From Candidatus Accumulibacter appositus (lineage in GTDB: Bacteria; Pseudomonadota; Gammaproteobacteria; Burkholderiales; Rhodocyclaceae), in the NCBI GenBank assembly GCA_000585055.1, contig JEMX01000028.1:64015-128014 (forward strand): a stretch of DNA of 64,000 nt, in the 5' to 3' direction. How positions within the stretch are numbered: position 1 is the stretch's first letter; each line of letters begins with the position of its first letter. Shown in pieces: positions 8,950-17,699 of the stretch. The translations under genes were made by a program, and so were the position numbers. A model generated the notes under the pieces. It saw nothing but the letters and a program-made list of their open reading frames with translations. It ran no database searches and was not told where the DNA came from.

Positions 8950-8967
8950 AGCTAAAAGCGTGCCAGG
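8950..8967 (-). promoter_or_regulatory. sigma-54 (-24/-12) promoter of the second PEP-CTERM gene
   Basis: On the minus strand the sequence reads CTGGCACGCTTTTAGCTT. The -24 box TGGCACG is perfect. GG (8963-8964) and GC (8951-8952) are exactly 10 bases apart, and the -12 box is TAGC instead of TTGC. The expected transcript start is near 8939, giving a leader of about 80 bases before 8856. Confidence 0.75.
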
Positions 8968-9040
8968 TCAGTTAGTGGCGTTTTAAAACAGGTGCTTACA
9001 AAAAAAACGGCCGAAAAAAAAAGGTTTTCACCGACATGGC

Positions 9041-9057
9041 TGTAAAGAATTCCGACA
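9041..9057 (-). promoter_or_regulatory. putative enhancer-binding-protein site (TGT-N11-ACA), second copy
   Basis: On the minus strand this is TGTCGG-AATTC-TTTACA, identical in all twelve non-spacer bases to the element at 2199-2215. It lies 76 bases upstream of the -24 GG. The 33-base difference in distance between the two copies is close to three helical turns, so both would present the activator on the same DNA face. Its role as a PrsR-type site is inferred. Confidence 0.55.
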
Positions 9058-9196
9058 CTCCGCGCGGCACAAATCGCAGCGCTGGGGTGCCAGGTAGCAG
9101 GCCGTCTCAGTGTGTCGGTTCGCGCGGCTCTTTCGGTACAGCAGCGAACGCCCTGACAAGCGACTGCTTGTCCTCTGCTTGGATGGCAGCAGAGCC

Positions 9197-10390
9197 TCAG
9201 GCGCTCGCTGAACATTTCTCGACGAAATGGCAAAACAAGGGTCCGGATGGGTGTCGGGAAATTTCATTGGCCAAGCGTCGCGCATTATCGCTATAGCGGG
9301 GCTCATTGAGCAAGTCATCCACCACCGCGCGCAGCCGTTCGGGCTGCATATGCTGAGTGCGAACCAGGCGGCCCGCCTGGGCGCGCTCCACCCACTGCAT
9401 ATTGAGGAACTGGTCCATGTTGGAGGGGATTCCAAGGACCGGGGTGCCCTGCGACAGGGCCTGGTAGACGGTTGGACTGCCACCGTTGCAGATGACCAGT
9501 CGGGCACGCCGGCATGCCTCGACGCCGGGCAGGTAGTCGGCGCTGCGGATATTTGCCGTGAGCCTCGGCAGGTCGACACGTCCGCCGGTGGCCACCAGGA
9601 GCTGCAAAGGAAGGTCCGCCAATGTTCTGAGCAGCGACGGCAGCAGCGACGCTGCGCCTGAGGAGCCGAAAGTGATGTACAGACACTCTTCGTGATCCTG
9701 GTGCCACCAGTCCGGCAATGCAAGGTTTGGCGACCACAGGATCGGCCCGATGAAGTGATGGTTTTCAGGCATGGCGAGCAGGGGCGCGAGGCTCGGGACA
9801 TCCGCGTAGAGCACATGATCGCCCTGGCTGTAGAGGTGGCGCAGATCAGCCAGTGGGGGTTGGCCGTAGGCGCGCCGCAGTTTGTTGTAAACGCGGCTGT
9901 GTTGGGCGAGCAATGCCGGCGCCATGAGTCGAAACGCCGCGGAGACCACACCCAAGCCAAGAAACCGGATGGCGGGGTGGTCGGGCAGCGGGTACCGGGT
10001 ATCGGAGCAGTAGGGACTCCAGTACGCATTACAGATATTCACGTGCGGGATCTTGCGCAAGCCGGCGCTTACCGGCAGGGAGAGACGGAAGTCCCCGACC
10101 ACCAGGTCCGGTTTGACCGCATCCAGGATGTCGAGATCCTGCTCCACATAGCCGTGTAAAGTGCTCAGGTCGTACGGTGGGGCTCCGTGGGCAAGTGCCC
10201 CGAGGAAACGCGCACTGGAGATGCAGTTCAGCGGCCAGTGCCTTAGGGGCAGGCCTTTGAGCCAGCGCAGCTCCCCTGTCGGGCATGCAAAATGAACCTC
10301 ATGGGTCTCGGGAGGAAGCGCCTGAGCCAGAACAAGGGGTCGAGCCACATGTGCCAGAGTGACCGCCTCGGCGACAAACAGGATGCGCAT
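9197..10390 (-). CDS. GT1-family glycosyltransferase (UGT/MGT-like)
   Basis: This is a soluble or peripheral GT-B glycosyltransferase of 397 residues. The N-terminal acceptor domain starts MRILFVAEAVTLAHVARPLVLAQAL, typical of the UGT/MurG-like fold, with a conserved His after the first strand. The C-terminal donor domain shows YITFGSSG, LPGVEACRRARLVICNGGSPTVYQAL (the nucleotide-sugar binding signature region) and GIPSNMDQFLN. This form is common in macrolide, rhamnosyl and sterol glycosyltransferases. It is a single gene on the minus strand between two long spacers. Donor and acceptor are unknown; a glycolipid or surface glycan is possible. Confidence 0.85.
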   Translation of the reverse strand: MRILFVAEAVTLAHVARPLVLAQALPPETHEVHFACPTGELRWLKGLPLRHWPLNCISSARFLGALAHGAPPYDLSTLHGYVEQDLDILDAVKPDLVVGDFRLSLPVSAGLRKIPHVNICNAYWSPYCSDTRYPLPDHPAIRFLGLGVVSAAFRLMAPALLAQHSRVYNKLRRAYGQPPLADLRHLYSQGDHVLYADVPSLAPLLAMPENHHFIGPILWSPNLALPDWWHQDHEECLYITFGSSGAASLLPSLLRTLADLPLQLLVATGGRVDLPRLTANIRSADYLPGVEACRRARLVICNGGSPTVYQALSQGTPVLGIPSNMDQFLNMQWVERAQAGRLVRTQHMQPERLRAVVDDLLNEPRYSDNARRLANEISRHPSGPLFCHFVEKCSASA

Positions 10391-11031
10391 GCGCTTATCT
10401 ATATTGGCTATTGTCGGCGGACTTGGGCAGGTGATGCCACGATGGTTCCCCCGGGTAAGTCCGCGCCTGTCTAAACATGCAGCGGTCGTTGCAGGCGGTG
10501 CTTGGCGGCCGCCGGCCGGCGTGCGTCAGCGGCCGCGCTGTCCATGTTAAAAGGGTCATTTCCCTGGCCTCTTAGCTTGAAGCGTTGTGGCGGCAAATGC
10601 CGCGCTGACCAATGTTCCCGTCGGTCAAGCGGTGATCAGGCGAGTTCGCCGGGTAGCCAATGCTGTCCGGTCTTTTGTCGCTTCGGGAACGGCTGGTGAA
10701 AAGCCGTTTGCGATTTGCGGACGATCTTCCCAGAGCACTGCCAGACTAGTTCCTGACCGCAGTGAAGAACTCGGATAGCGGCAAGAGTCGTTGATGATCA
10801 CGTATTCAGCGGCGGCGCGTCAACGATCGACCGGCCAACGCGACGCGCTACGAGCCTGCGAGCCAGTTCTCTAATGCTTCGGGCCCGTCAAGCGGACGTT
10901 CCTGGGTTGCTCGCACTGGCTGACAGGTAGGTGCATGCGCAAGGCCGCGATCGAGAAGCGGGGCATTGGCGCGGGAGCGTGCTTCAGGTAAGGTACGATG
11001 CTAAGAATAACTGCCGTAATTTAGAGAGAGC
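10391..11031. other. 641-base spacer without recognisable gene
   Basis: Short frames in this stretch lack ribosome binding sites and family motifs. No tRNA, hairpin terminator or clear promoter was recognised. An AGAGAGAG purine run just before 11032 is the ribosome binding site of the ThiF-like gene. The region probably contains divergent promoters for the glycosyltransferase and the ThiF-nitroreductase pair. Confidence 0.5.
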
Positions 11032-11928
11032 ATGGGCACCTTCGACTACCACGAAGCCTTTTCGCGAAATATCGGCTGGGTCACCGAAGCCGAGCAGGCA
11101 ACCTTGCGTCGGTCGCGCGTCGCCATCGGTGGCCTGGGCGGAGTCGGCGGTGTTCACCTTTTGACGCTGGCGCGCCTTGGGGTCGGTCGTTTTTCGATTG
11201 CCGATTTCGATGTTTTCGAGATCGCGAATTTCAATCGGCAGGTCGGCGCGACGATGGCTACGCTGAAGAGCTCAAAGATCGACGTGATGGCGAGCCACGT
11301 CCGCAGCATCAACCCCGAGGTCGATTTGTCCACCTACCCTGGAGGCATCCAGGCAGAGTGTGTCGATGCCTTTCTGGAAGACGTAGATGTCTACGTCGAT
11401 GGCTTGGACTTTTTCGCTTTTTCGGCCCGTCGGTTGACCTTTGCCGCCTGCGCGCGGAAAGGGATTCCAGTGGTTACGGCGGCCCCGTTGGGCTTGGGGT
11501 GCGCCATGGTGACCTTCGGCTCGGGGGGGATGCCATTCGAGCAGTATTTCGGATGGGATGACTGCGACGAACTCGAAATGTCGATCCGCTTCCTTGTTGG
11601 CCTGTCGCCGGCGATGCTGCAGCGTGGTTATGTCGCCGACGAGGAGCGCATCAATCTGGCTGAACGCCGCGGGCCATCCAGCGTTGCAGCTTGCCAACTC
11701 TGCGCCGGCGTTGCGGGTATTGAAGTTCTCAAGCTGCTGCTTGGCCGTGGTGGCGTGAGATTCGCTCCCTGGGCCAGTCAATTTGATGCGTATCGCATGC
11801 GCCTGGTCCGGACCTGGCGTCCGTTTGGCTACCGGAACCCTTTGCAGCGCTTGACGATCATGCTGGTCAAGGCGCAGCTTGAGAGAATGGCGCGTCGTGC
11901 GCCGAGTGGAATACGGCATGAACCGTGA
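11032..11928 (+). CDS. ThiF/E1-like adenylyltransferase
   Basis: This is an E1-superfamily protein of 298 residues. The Rossmann ATP-binding loop GGLGGVGG lies at residues 33-40. DFDVFEIANFNRQ (58-70) provides the conserved Asp, Asn and Arg-finger region, SSKID supplies the following Lys, and there is one CQLC pair at 221-224. Only one CxxC is visible where classical MoeB/ThiF have two, so zinc binding may be altered. The enzyme family adenylates a carboxylate, usually the C-terminus of a ubiquitin-like or sulfur-carrier protein, but no such carrier gene lies nearby. Its stop overlaps the start of the nitroreductase gene by 11 bases, indicating translational coupling. Confidence 0.88.
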   Translation: MGTFDYHEAFSRNIGWVTEAEQATLRRSRVAIGGLGGVGGVHLLTLARLGVGRFSIADFDVFEIANFNRQVGATMATLKSSKIDVMASHVRSINPEVDLSTYPGGIQAECVDAFLEDVDVYVDGLDFFAFSARRLTFAACARKGIPVVTAAPLGLGCAMVTFGSGGMPFEQYFGWDDCDELEMSIRFLVGLSPAMLQRGYVADEERINLAERRGPSSVAACQLCAGVAGIEVLKLLLGRGGVRFAPWASQFDAYRMRLVRTWRPFGYRNPLQRLTIMLVKAQLERMARRAPSGIRHEP

Positions 11929-13012
11929 AACGCTGCTACAGCTGATAGATCTCGCCCGCTGGGCGCCCAGTGGCGACAACAGCCAACCCTGGCGTTTCAG
12001 CGTTATGGGAGACCAGCACTTGCGCGTGCATGGTCACGATACGCGTGACCATGTGCTCTACGACTATCAGGGACGTGCCAGCCACATTGCCCACGGCGCG
12101 CTTCTCGAGACGCTGCGTATTGCGGCATCGCATTTTGGTTTGGCTGCAAGCTGGACGGTGCAGCATGACGCTGAAGCACGGGCCCCCGTTTATGACGTTT
12201 TCTTCTCGGCAGCAGCCGGGGCAGAGACCGATCCGCTTTTCCCGTATATCGAGAAGCGGGTGGTACAACGGCGGCCGATGCGTACCACCACGCTCACTTC
12301 GGCGCAGCGTGCGGCGATTCTGGAGGCTGCTGGCGATGGTCTACGCAGCCATTTTTTTGAGTCGTTTTCGGATCGAATGAAGGTCGCCTCGCTGCTTTGG
12401 CGCAATGCTGGAATACGTTTGACCTGTAAGGAAGCGTACCCCGTCCATCGAGACGTCATCGAATGGCGGGCTCGTTTCAGTGAAGAGCGGATACCGGAGC
12501 AAGCGGTGGGGGTTGATCCGCTGACCGCCCGTTTGATGCAATGGGTCATGCAGAGCTGGGAGCGCGTTCACTTCTTCAACCGCTATCTCATGGGTACCGT
12601 CGTCCCGCGGGTCGAGTTGGACTTCTTGCCGGCCGTTTTTTGTGGCGGGCATCTGCTTTTGCGCCCCGTGCACTCGCCTGTCAGTCTGGAAGACTGGTTG
12701 CAGCTAGGCATGCGCCTGCAGCGCGTGTGGTTGACGGTGGCGAAAGAAGGGCTGCACTTGCAGCCAGAGCTGACGCCGGTGATTTTTCGCTGGTACGCAC
12801 GCGATAATTGCCACTTTTCCGCCGATCCGGCGTTGTTCGACCAAGCTCTACGCTTATCGCGGGATTTTGAAGACTTGGCGCGCTGCGGACCCGACGAGCC
12901 CTTCTTCTTCTTCTGCCGCATTGGCGTGTCCTCGGTGCCATCCAGCCGCTCGCTTCGACGGCCAGGCGAGCGCTTGATGCAGCGCGCGACAGCGGGCGAT
13001 CCTATTGGGTAG
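11918..13012 (+). CDS. nitroreductase-family (FMN) protein coupled to the ThiF-like gene
   Basis: This protein has 364 residues, with a nitroreductase/ThcOx-type FMN-binding start ARWAPSGDNSQPWRF at residues 13-27. A C-terminal half carries a second, diverged NTR-like segment. The ATG at 11918 lies inside the end of the ThiF gene, so the two are co-translated; an in-frame codon at 11879 would overlap far more and is rejected. In mycobacteria the same two domains are fused in Rv1355c (annotated MoeY), which supports a physical partnership. Whether it oxidises a modified peptide, as ThcOx does, or reduces a small molecule cannot be decided from the sequence. Confidence 0.82.
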   Translation: MNRETLLQLIDLARWAPSGDNSQPWRFSVMGDQHLRVHGHDTRDHVLYDYQGRASHIAHGALLETLRIAASHFGLAASWTVQHDAEARAPVYDVFFSAAAGAETDPLFPYIEKRVVQRRPMRTTTLTSAQRAAILEAAGDGLRSHFFESFSDRMKVASLLWRNAGIRLTCKEAYPVHRDVIEWRARFSEERIPEQAVGVDPLTARLMQWVMQSWERVHFFNRYLMGTVVPRVELDFLPAVFCGGHLLLRPVHSPVSLEDWLQLGMRLQRVWLTVAKEGLHLQPELTPVIFRWYARDNCHFSADPALFDQALRLSRDFEDLARCGPDEPFFFFCRIGVSSVPSSRSLRRPGERLMQRATAGDPIG

Positions 13013-13023
13013 AGAGGATGGTT

Positions 13024-13824
13024 TCAGCGGGCAGCGTCGTCCAGACTGAAGGATTCTCGCACAGCTGCTCCGCTCACTGGCCCGCCGTGTCCGAGAAAAT
13101 AGGTCCGGATCGCTTGCTTGGCGAGTGCGGCGATGTTGGCACGGTTGCCGGCGACGTCCATATGGAAATAGTGCTCACCCGCGCGATGTGGCAGCAGGGC
13201 GCCGCCCAGCCAGCCACCAAGGATCATGTCACCGACGAAAGCCCGGCCGTCGTCGAGCAGGATGACCAGTGATCCTGGCGTGTGGCCCGGCATCTGCACT
13301 GCGCGGCCAGGCAAGCCGTAGGCGGCGAGTTCAAGCGTCCCGTCAACTTCAACATCGGCTCGAAGAGGCGCGAAGCGGGGATCGAGCGGCAGCAGCAGTA
13401 TCAGCCTGCCGGTGAAACCCGTTGCCGTCACCGGGGAGTTGAGGCCGGCATCCAGCATGGCTCGATCGCCACGCCCGGCGATTATCACGGCGCCGCTGCG
13501 GCGCCGAATTTCTGCCGCCAGGCCCGCATGATCGGCATGTCCGTGCGTCAGAATCACGGTCGCAAGATCCTCAATCCGCAGGCCCGCACGCGCAAGGTTT
13601 TTGGTGAGTTGCGCGAGATCGTCCGTGCTCCCCGAGTCCACCAGAATGGGACCCCGAGTACCCTTGACAAGGTAGACGTTCGACATGCTCAGCGGGATCG
13701 GCACGACCTCTACCTGCTGCCGGGCTTCGCCACGTGCCTTCTCGGCGCTGAAGAGCATGCCGGGGGTCGGGGCCAGAGCTATCGCCAGAGCGAGCGCACG
13801 AAGCCGGCGCGTGAGGTTGATCAT
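13024..13824 (-). CDS. exported MBL-fold metallo-hydrolase
   Basis: This is a metallo-beta-lactamase-fold hydrolase of 266 residues. It has the metal motif THGHADHAG, a second-metal His in MPGHTPGSLVIL, an Asp in FVGDMILGG, and a terminal His in LGHGGPVS. This gives the full glyoxalase II-like ligand set. The start at 13824 yields a basic hydrophobic N-terminus (MINLTRRLRALALAIALAPTPG) resembling a signal peptide; a longer in-frame frame to 14013 begins in sequence without coding character. It converges on the nitroreductase gene with a 12-base gap. Substrate unknown; thioester or lactone hydrolases share this layout. Confidence 0.85.
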   Translation of the reverse strand: MINLTRRLRALALAIALAPTPGMLFSAEKARGEARQQVEVVPIPLSMSNVYLVKGTRGPILVDSGSTDDLAQLTKNLARAGLRIEDLATVILTHGHADHAGLAAEIRRRSGAVIIAGRGDRAMLDAGLNSPVTATGFTGRLILLLPLDPRFAPLRADVEVDGTLELAAYGLPGRAVQMPGHTPGSLVILLDDGRAFVGDMILGGWLGGALLPHRAGEHYFHMDVAGNRANIAALAKQAIRTYFLGHGGPVSGAAVRESFSLDDAAR

Positions 13825-13963
13825 CAACAGCGCTCGCCGCTGTCGGAAAGCACGCGGATGGTAGACCTGCGGCAGGTCAATAACAGTGCGACCGGCAGCT
13901 GAGCGTGCAATCGGGCATGGAATTCCCGATCGAGCAGGGAATCCGTTTGCCCTTGGCTGCGTG

Positions 13964-14510
13964 TTACGACAGGGCCTCGAGTTCACTTTGATAGCGCTGC
14001 CAGTTGGCGACATAGTGATCGGCGCTATGGCTGAGTCGCTCCACTTGTTCAGGGCTGAGCTGGCGAACCACCTTGCCCGGTGAGCCGATGATCAACGAGT
14101 GGTCGGGATAGACCTTGCCTTCCGGAATCAGCGTGTTGGCCCCGACAATGCAGCCCTTGCCGACCGACAATGCAGCCCTTGCCGATCACCGAATGGTTGA
14201 GCAGCACCGAGCCGATGCCGATCAGCGAGCCGTCGCCGATGGTGCAGCCGTGCAGCATGACCAGGTGGCCAACGGTGACGTCGCGACCGATGGTCAGTGG
14301 CACGCCTTCGTCGGTGTGCAGCACCGAGTTGTCCTGGATGTTGCTGTTTTCGCCGATGCTGATCGGGTCGTTGTCGCCGCGTAGCGTGGCGTTCCACCAG
14401 ATCGAGGCATTCTTGGCCAGGCGGACGTCACCAATGACGATCGCCGTTGGGGCGACCCAGCTTTGTGGGTCGAGCTGTGGGCGACGGGCGCCGAGTGCGT
14501 AAATGGGCAT
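13964..14510 (-). pseudogene. gamma-carbonic anhydrase family protein, frameshifted by a 22-base tandem duplication
   Basis: The protein is a trimeric left-handed beta-helix of the gamma-CA/YrdA family. The first frame (14510 down to about 14165) carries the Asn/Gln patch of [19 protein letters not shown] and the zinc-ligand His in LHTDEG and [10 protein letters not shown]. The C-terminal part ([30 protein letters not shown]...) is in another frame ending at 13964. The break coincides with a near-perfect 22-base duplication (14143-14164 and 14165-14186). Removing one copy restores a single frame of 174 residues, the normal family length. It is either a real inactivating slippage event or an assembly error. 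Confidence 0.85.
14143..14186. repeat. 22-base tandem duplication inside the gamma-carbonic anhydrase gene
   Basis: Units 14143-14164 and 14165-14186 (CGACAATGCAGCCCTTGCCG core) are identical except for the last base. Because 22 is not a multiple of three, the duplication shifts the reading frame of the host gene. Confidence 0.92.
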
Positions 14511-14569
14511 GGCATGGGTCTCGCGGTGGTTGCGGACTGCAGATTGTAGCCTGTAAGCGATGGCTAGGC

Positions 14570-15790
14570 CTATTGATGGCGAAGTGCTTCGATCGGGTCG
14601 AGCGCCGCCGCCCGACGCGCGGGGTAGAAACCGAAGAAGACGCCGATCCCCGCGGCAACGCCGAAAGCGACCAGCACCGAGCCACCGGAGATGACGATCA
14701 CCATATCGGTGATGGCGTTGATCAGCAGCGCGCCGCCGATGCCGAGCAGCAGGCCGATCAGGCAGCCGGCGACGGAGATCATTAGCGCCTCGAGCAGGAA
14801 CTGGCTGCGGATGTCCTTCTGGCGGGCGCCGATGGCCATGCGGATGCCGATCTCGCGCGTTCGCTCGGTCACCGAGACGAGCATGATGTTCATGATGCCA
14901 ATGCCGCCGACGAGCAGCGACACCGAGGCAATGGCGCCGAGCAGCAGCGACATCACGCGGGTCGTTTCGGCGGCCGAGTCGGCGGCAGCGGCCAGGTTGC
15001 GAATGTAGAAGTCGTTGTCCTGTCCTTCACGCAGGCGGTGGCGCTGGCGAAGCAAGGCGATCATGCTGCTTTCCACGCCAGGCATGGCTTCGGCGGAAGC
15101 GGCCTGGACCAGCATCACACGCACCGAGCCGGGAAAGGGCGTGCCGAAAACCTTGCGCTGGGCGGTGCTCAGCGGCACGATGACGGTGTCGTCCTGGTCG
15201 CGGCCGTCGAGATTCTGACCCTTTTTGGCGAGAACGCCGATGACCAGGAAGGGGCTCTGCTGGATGCGGATGGTCTTGCCGACCGGATCGTCGTTCGCGA
15301 AGAGGTTGGCGGCGGCGGTCTGGCCGATCAGCGCGACGCGGGTCGCCGAGCGCAGGTCGGAGTCACCGAAGAGGTTGCCGCTGACCACCGCCCACGCGCG
15401 TGCGTCAAAGTACGCGGGTGTCGTGCCGACCACCGTAGTACTCCAGTTGTTCGCGCCATGTACCAGTTGCTGTCGCCCCTGATGGACCGGTGCCACCTGG
15501 CTGACGCCGTCGAGTTGAGCGATCGCCTCGGCGTCGGCAGTGTTCAGCGATGGGCCGCCACCACCGCCGCTGCGCAGACCGCCGGAACTGGTCGATCCGG
15601 AGATCACGATGTACAGATTGCTGCCCATGGTACTGATGGTCTGTGCCACCGCGTACTGCGCACCCTGGCCGATGGCCATCATTAGCACCACCGAGCCGAC
15701 GCCAATGACCATGCCGAGCATGGTCAATGCGGTACGCATGCGGTTCGTGCCCATCGCCTGCCAGGCTTCGCCGAGCATGGCTTTCAGCAT
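14570..15790 (-). CDS. MacB-type ABC transporter permease
   Basis: This is an inner-membrane permease of 406 residues with the MacB layout. It has an N-terminal helix ([22 protein letters not shown]), a periplasmic MacB_PCD domain with a Gly/Ser-rich loop ([13 protein letters not shown]), and a C-terminal FtsX domain of three helices containing [22 protein letters not shown]. It ends [19 protein letters not shown]. Its ATPase is a separate protein encoded just upstream, with a 7-base overlap, unlike E. coli MacB in which both are fused. As the last gene of the TolC-MacA-MacB operon it should drive export of a peptide, macrolide or lipid-like substrate from the periplasm. The substrate is unknown. 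Confidence 0.92.
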   Translation of the reverse strand: MLKAMLGEAWQAMGTNRMRTALTMLGMVIGVGSVVLMMAIGQGAQYAVAQTISTMGSNLYIVISGSTSSGGLRSGGGGGPSLNTADAEAIAQLDGVSQVAPVHQGRQQLVHGANNWSTTVVGTTPAYFDARAWAVVSGNLFGDSDLRSATRVALIGQTAAANLFANDDPVGKTIRIQQSPFLVIGVLAKKGQNLDGRDQDDTVIVPLSTAQRKVFGTPFPGSVRVMLVQAASAEAMPGVESSMIALLRQRHRLREGQDNDFYIRNLAAAADSAAETTRVMSLLLGAIASVSLLVGGIGIMNIMLVSVTERTREIGIRMAIGARQKDIRSQFLLEALMISVAGCLIGLLLGIGGALLINAITDMVIVISGGSVLVAFGVAAGIGVFFGFYPARRAAALDPIEALRHQ

Positions 15791-16494
15791 TGCTCGAGGG
15801 CTCTTGCCGGCGTCGTGATGTCGCTGACGATCAGTCCGTCGAGGAAGCGTACCTGTCGCCGCGCGTAGGCAGCGATGTCGGCCTCATGGGTAACCAGGAT
15901 GATGCTTATGCCGGCACGGTTGAGCTCTGAAAAGAGGCTCATGATCTCCTCGCTGGTATGGCTGTCGAGGTTGCCGGTCGGTTCGTCGGCAAGAATCAGC
16001 TGTGGCGAGTTGATCAGCGCGCGGGCGATGGCCACGCGTTGTTGCTGGCCGCCCGAGATGTGGCTGGGGAGTGAGTCGGCGTAGCCGGCGAGGCCGACGC
16101 GGGCCAGTTCCTGTAGCGCCCGCTGGCGTCGTGCCCCGCGCTCGACGCCAGCGTAGACCAGTGGCAGGGCGACATTGTCGGCCAGGGTCATCCGTTGCAG
16201 AAGGTTGAAACCCTGGAAGACGAAGCCGATGCAGCCGTTGCGCAGGGACGCCAGTTCGTCCTTGCCGAGATGGGCGACATTGCGGCCGAGCAGGAAATAG
16301 TCGCCGCTGGTCGGTGTGTCCAGGCAGCCGAGCAGGTTCATGAAGGTCGACTTGCCGGATCCGGACGGACCCATGATGGCCACGAAATCGCCGGCTTCGA
16401 TGCTCAGATCGGCGCCTCTGAGCGCCGCGAACGGGCCGGCAGCCGTGGCGTAGGATTTGCCGAGCGCGGCGACGCGGATCAGCGGTGGCGACAT
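15784..16494 (-). CDS. MacB/LolD-type ABC transporter ATP-binding protein
   Basis: This is an ATP-binding subunit of 236 residues. It has Walker [10 protein letters not shown] near residue 42, the Q-loop in [18 protein letters not shown], signature SGGQQQR, Walker [13 protein letters not shown] and the H-loop Asp-His segment [12 protein letters not shown]. The [21 protein letters not shown] stretch is characteristic of the MacB/LolD/FtsE clade. Its start overlaps the stop of the adaptor gene (TGATG), and its end overlaps the permease gene by 7 bases, so the three are translationally coupled. It powers the mechanotransmission cycle of the permease at 14570-15790. Confidence 0.94.
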   Translation of the reverse strand: MSPPLIRVAALGKSYATAAGPFAALRGADLSIEAGDFVAIMGPSGSGKSTFMNLLGCLDTPTSGDYFLLGRNVAHLGKDELASLRNGCIGFVFQGFNLLQRMTLADNVALPLVYAGVERGARRQRALQELARVGLAGYADSLPSHISGGQQQRVAIARALINSPQLILADEPTGNLDSHTSEEIMSLFSELNRAGISIILVTHEADIAAYARRQVRFLDGLIVSDITTPARALEQC

Positions 16495-17699
16495 CAGAAT
16501 AAGCGCAGGCCGACGCTGCTCGGCTTGCCGCCCGAATTGAGCGGGTTTTCACCGACGACCACCTGCTGTCCCGCTTTCAGTTCGCCAGCGAGTACTTCAC
16601 TGTTGCGGTTGTCGGTGATACCGAGCTGCACGCGCACGGCTTTGAGCTGCCCTTGATCGACGACGTGCACGGTGCCGCTGCTGCCGTCAGCGTCGCGCTT
16701 GCGGCCCTTGCCATTGGCGCTGTCAGCGCGTGCTGTGCGCTCCGTGGGTTGCGCGGGGAGTGGCTTGTCTGCGTCCTCAGGAGGCTTGAAGCGCAGCGCC
16801 GCATTGGGAAGCAGTAGCGCGTCGTCGCGCTGGGCGACGGCAATGCTCACGTAGGCGGTCATTCCGGGCAGAAGGATGTGTTCAGGGTTGGCCAGCGAAA
16901 CACGGACATTGTAGGTGACCACGTTCTGTTGCGTCGTCGGGTTGAGGCGAATCTGTTGCACCCGGCCCTCGAAGCTCCGCTCCGGGAAGGCGTCGACGGT
17001 AAAGCGCACCGCCTGTCCTTCCCTGATCTTGCCGATGTCGGCCTCCGCGAAGCTGGAGTCGATGCGCATTTCGGACAGGTCCTGGGCGATCTTGATCAGC
17101 GTCGGCGTCTGCAGACTGGCGGCGACCGTCTGGCCCAGGTCGACCACGCGGTCGACGACGACGCCTGAGACCGGCGAGCGGATCGTCGTGTAGCGCAGAT
17201 TGACCTGATCCTTGTCGGCCGCGGCCCTGGCCTGCGCCAACTGCGCCTCGGATGAGCGGCGGGCCTGAATCGACTGTTCGAGTTCCTGGCGGGAAACGTA
17301 CTCCTGCGCGAACAGCGCCCGCATGCGTGCTTCGTTGGCCCGTGCCAGATCGAGCGCTGCCGAGACGTTGCGCACGTTGGCCGCCGATTGCCGAGCCTGG
17401 GCGGCGAGCAGGGAGTCGTCGAGTTCGAGCAAGGCCTGTCCCTTCTCGACCTTGTCGTTGAAATCGACATACAGCCGAGTCACTGTTCCCGAGACCTGGG
17501 TGCCGACGTTCACCAGCACCACAGGATTCAGGGTGCCGTTGGCCGAGACCGACTGGGTGATCTCGCCACGCTCGATGGCTTGTAGCTTGTAGCGCTGCTC
17601 CGGCGCCAGGGCGGCGTTCTGTTGCTGCCAGTACACGCCGCCAGCGGCGAGGGCGACGGCGATCAGGCCAATGGCCGATTTTGCGAATGAGATGCTCAT
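16494..17699 (-). CDS. macA: MacA-like periplasmic adaptor (HlyD/RND membrane fusion protein)
   Basis: This is a membrane fusion protein of 401 residues. An N-terminal anchor (FAKSAIGLIAVALAAGGVYW) is followed by a lipoyl half-motif, then an alpha-helical hairpin (about residues 100-180, Ala/Arg/Gln-rich), the second lipoyl half (TTIRSPVSGVVVDRVVDLGQTV), a beta-barrel and a membrane-proximal domain. A low-complexity basic insert (ADSANGKGRKRDADGS) sits in the C-terminal part. It bridges the MacB-type permease and the TolC-like channel encoded in the same operon. The ATG overlaps the upstream TolC gene's stop by four bases. The family is certain; the exact substrate class is not. Confidence 0.93.
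   Translation of the reverse strand: MSISFAKSAIGLIAVALAAGGVYWQQQNAALAPEQRYKLQAIERGEITQSVSANGTLNPVVLVNVGTQVSGTVTRLYVDFNDKVEKGQALLELDDSLLAAQARQSAANVRNVSAALDLARANEARMRALFAQEYVSRQELEQSIQARRSSEAQLAQARAAADKDQVNLRYTTIRSPVSGVVVDRVVDLGQTVAASLQTPTLIKIAQDLSEMRIDSSFAEADIGKIREGQAVRFTVDAFPERSFEGRVQQIRLNPTTQQNVVTYNVRVSLANPEHILLPGMTAYVSIAVAQRDDALLLPNAALRFKPPEDADKPLPAQPTERTARADSANGKGRKRDADGSSGTVHVVDQGQLKAVRVQLGITDNRNSEVLAGELKAGQQVVVGENPLNSGGKPSSVGLRLF

Larger units (their letters stand above)
8857..9196. other. regulatory spacer upstream of the PEP-CTERM gene
   Basis: This 340-base stretch has no gene. It contains the sigma-54 promoter (8951-8966), the TGT-N11-ACA element (9041-9057), and two A-tracts around 9000-9021 that could bend the DNA between activator and promoter. 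It also holds the untranslated 3' end of the glycosyltransferase transcript. Confidence 0.6.

Noticed and set aside
13024..13824. MBL hydrolase as third member of the ThiF-nitroreductase system
   Set aside because: It is on the opposite strand and merely converges; without conservation data the link is not supported.
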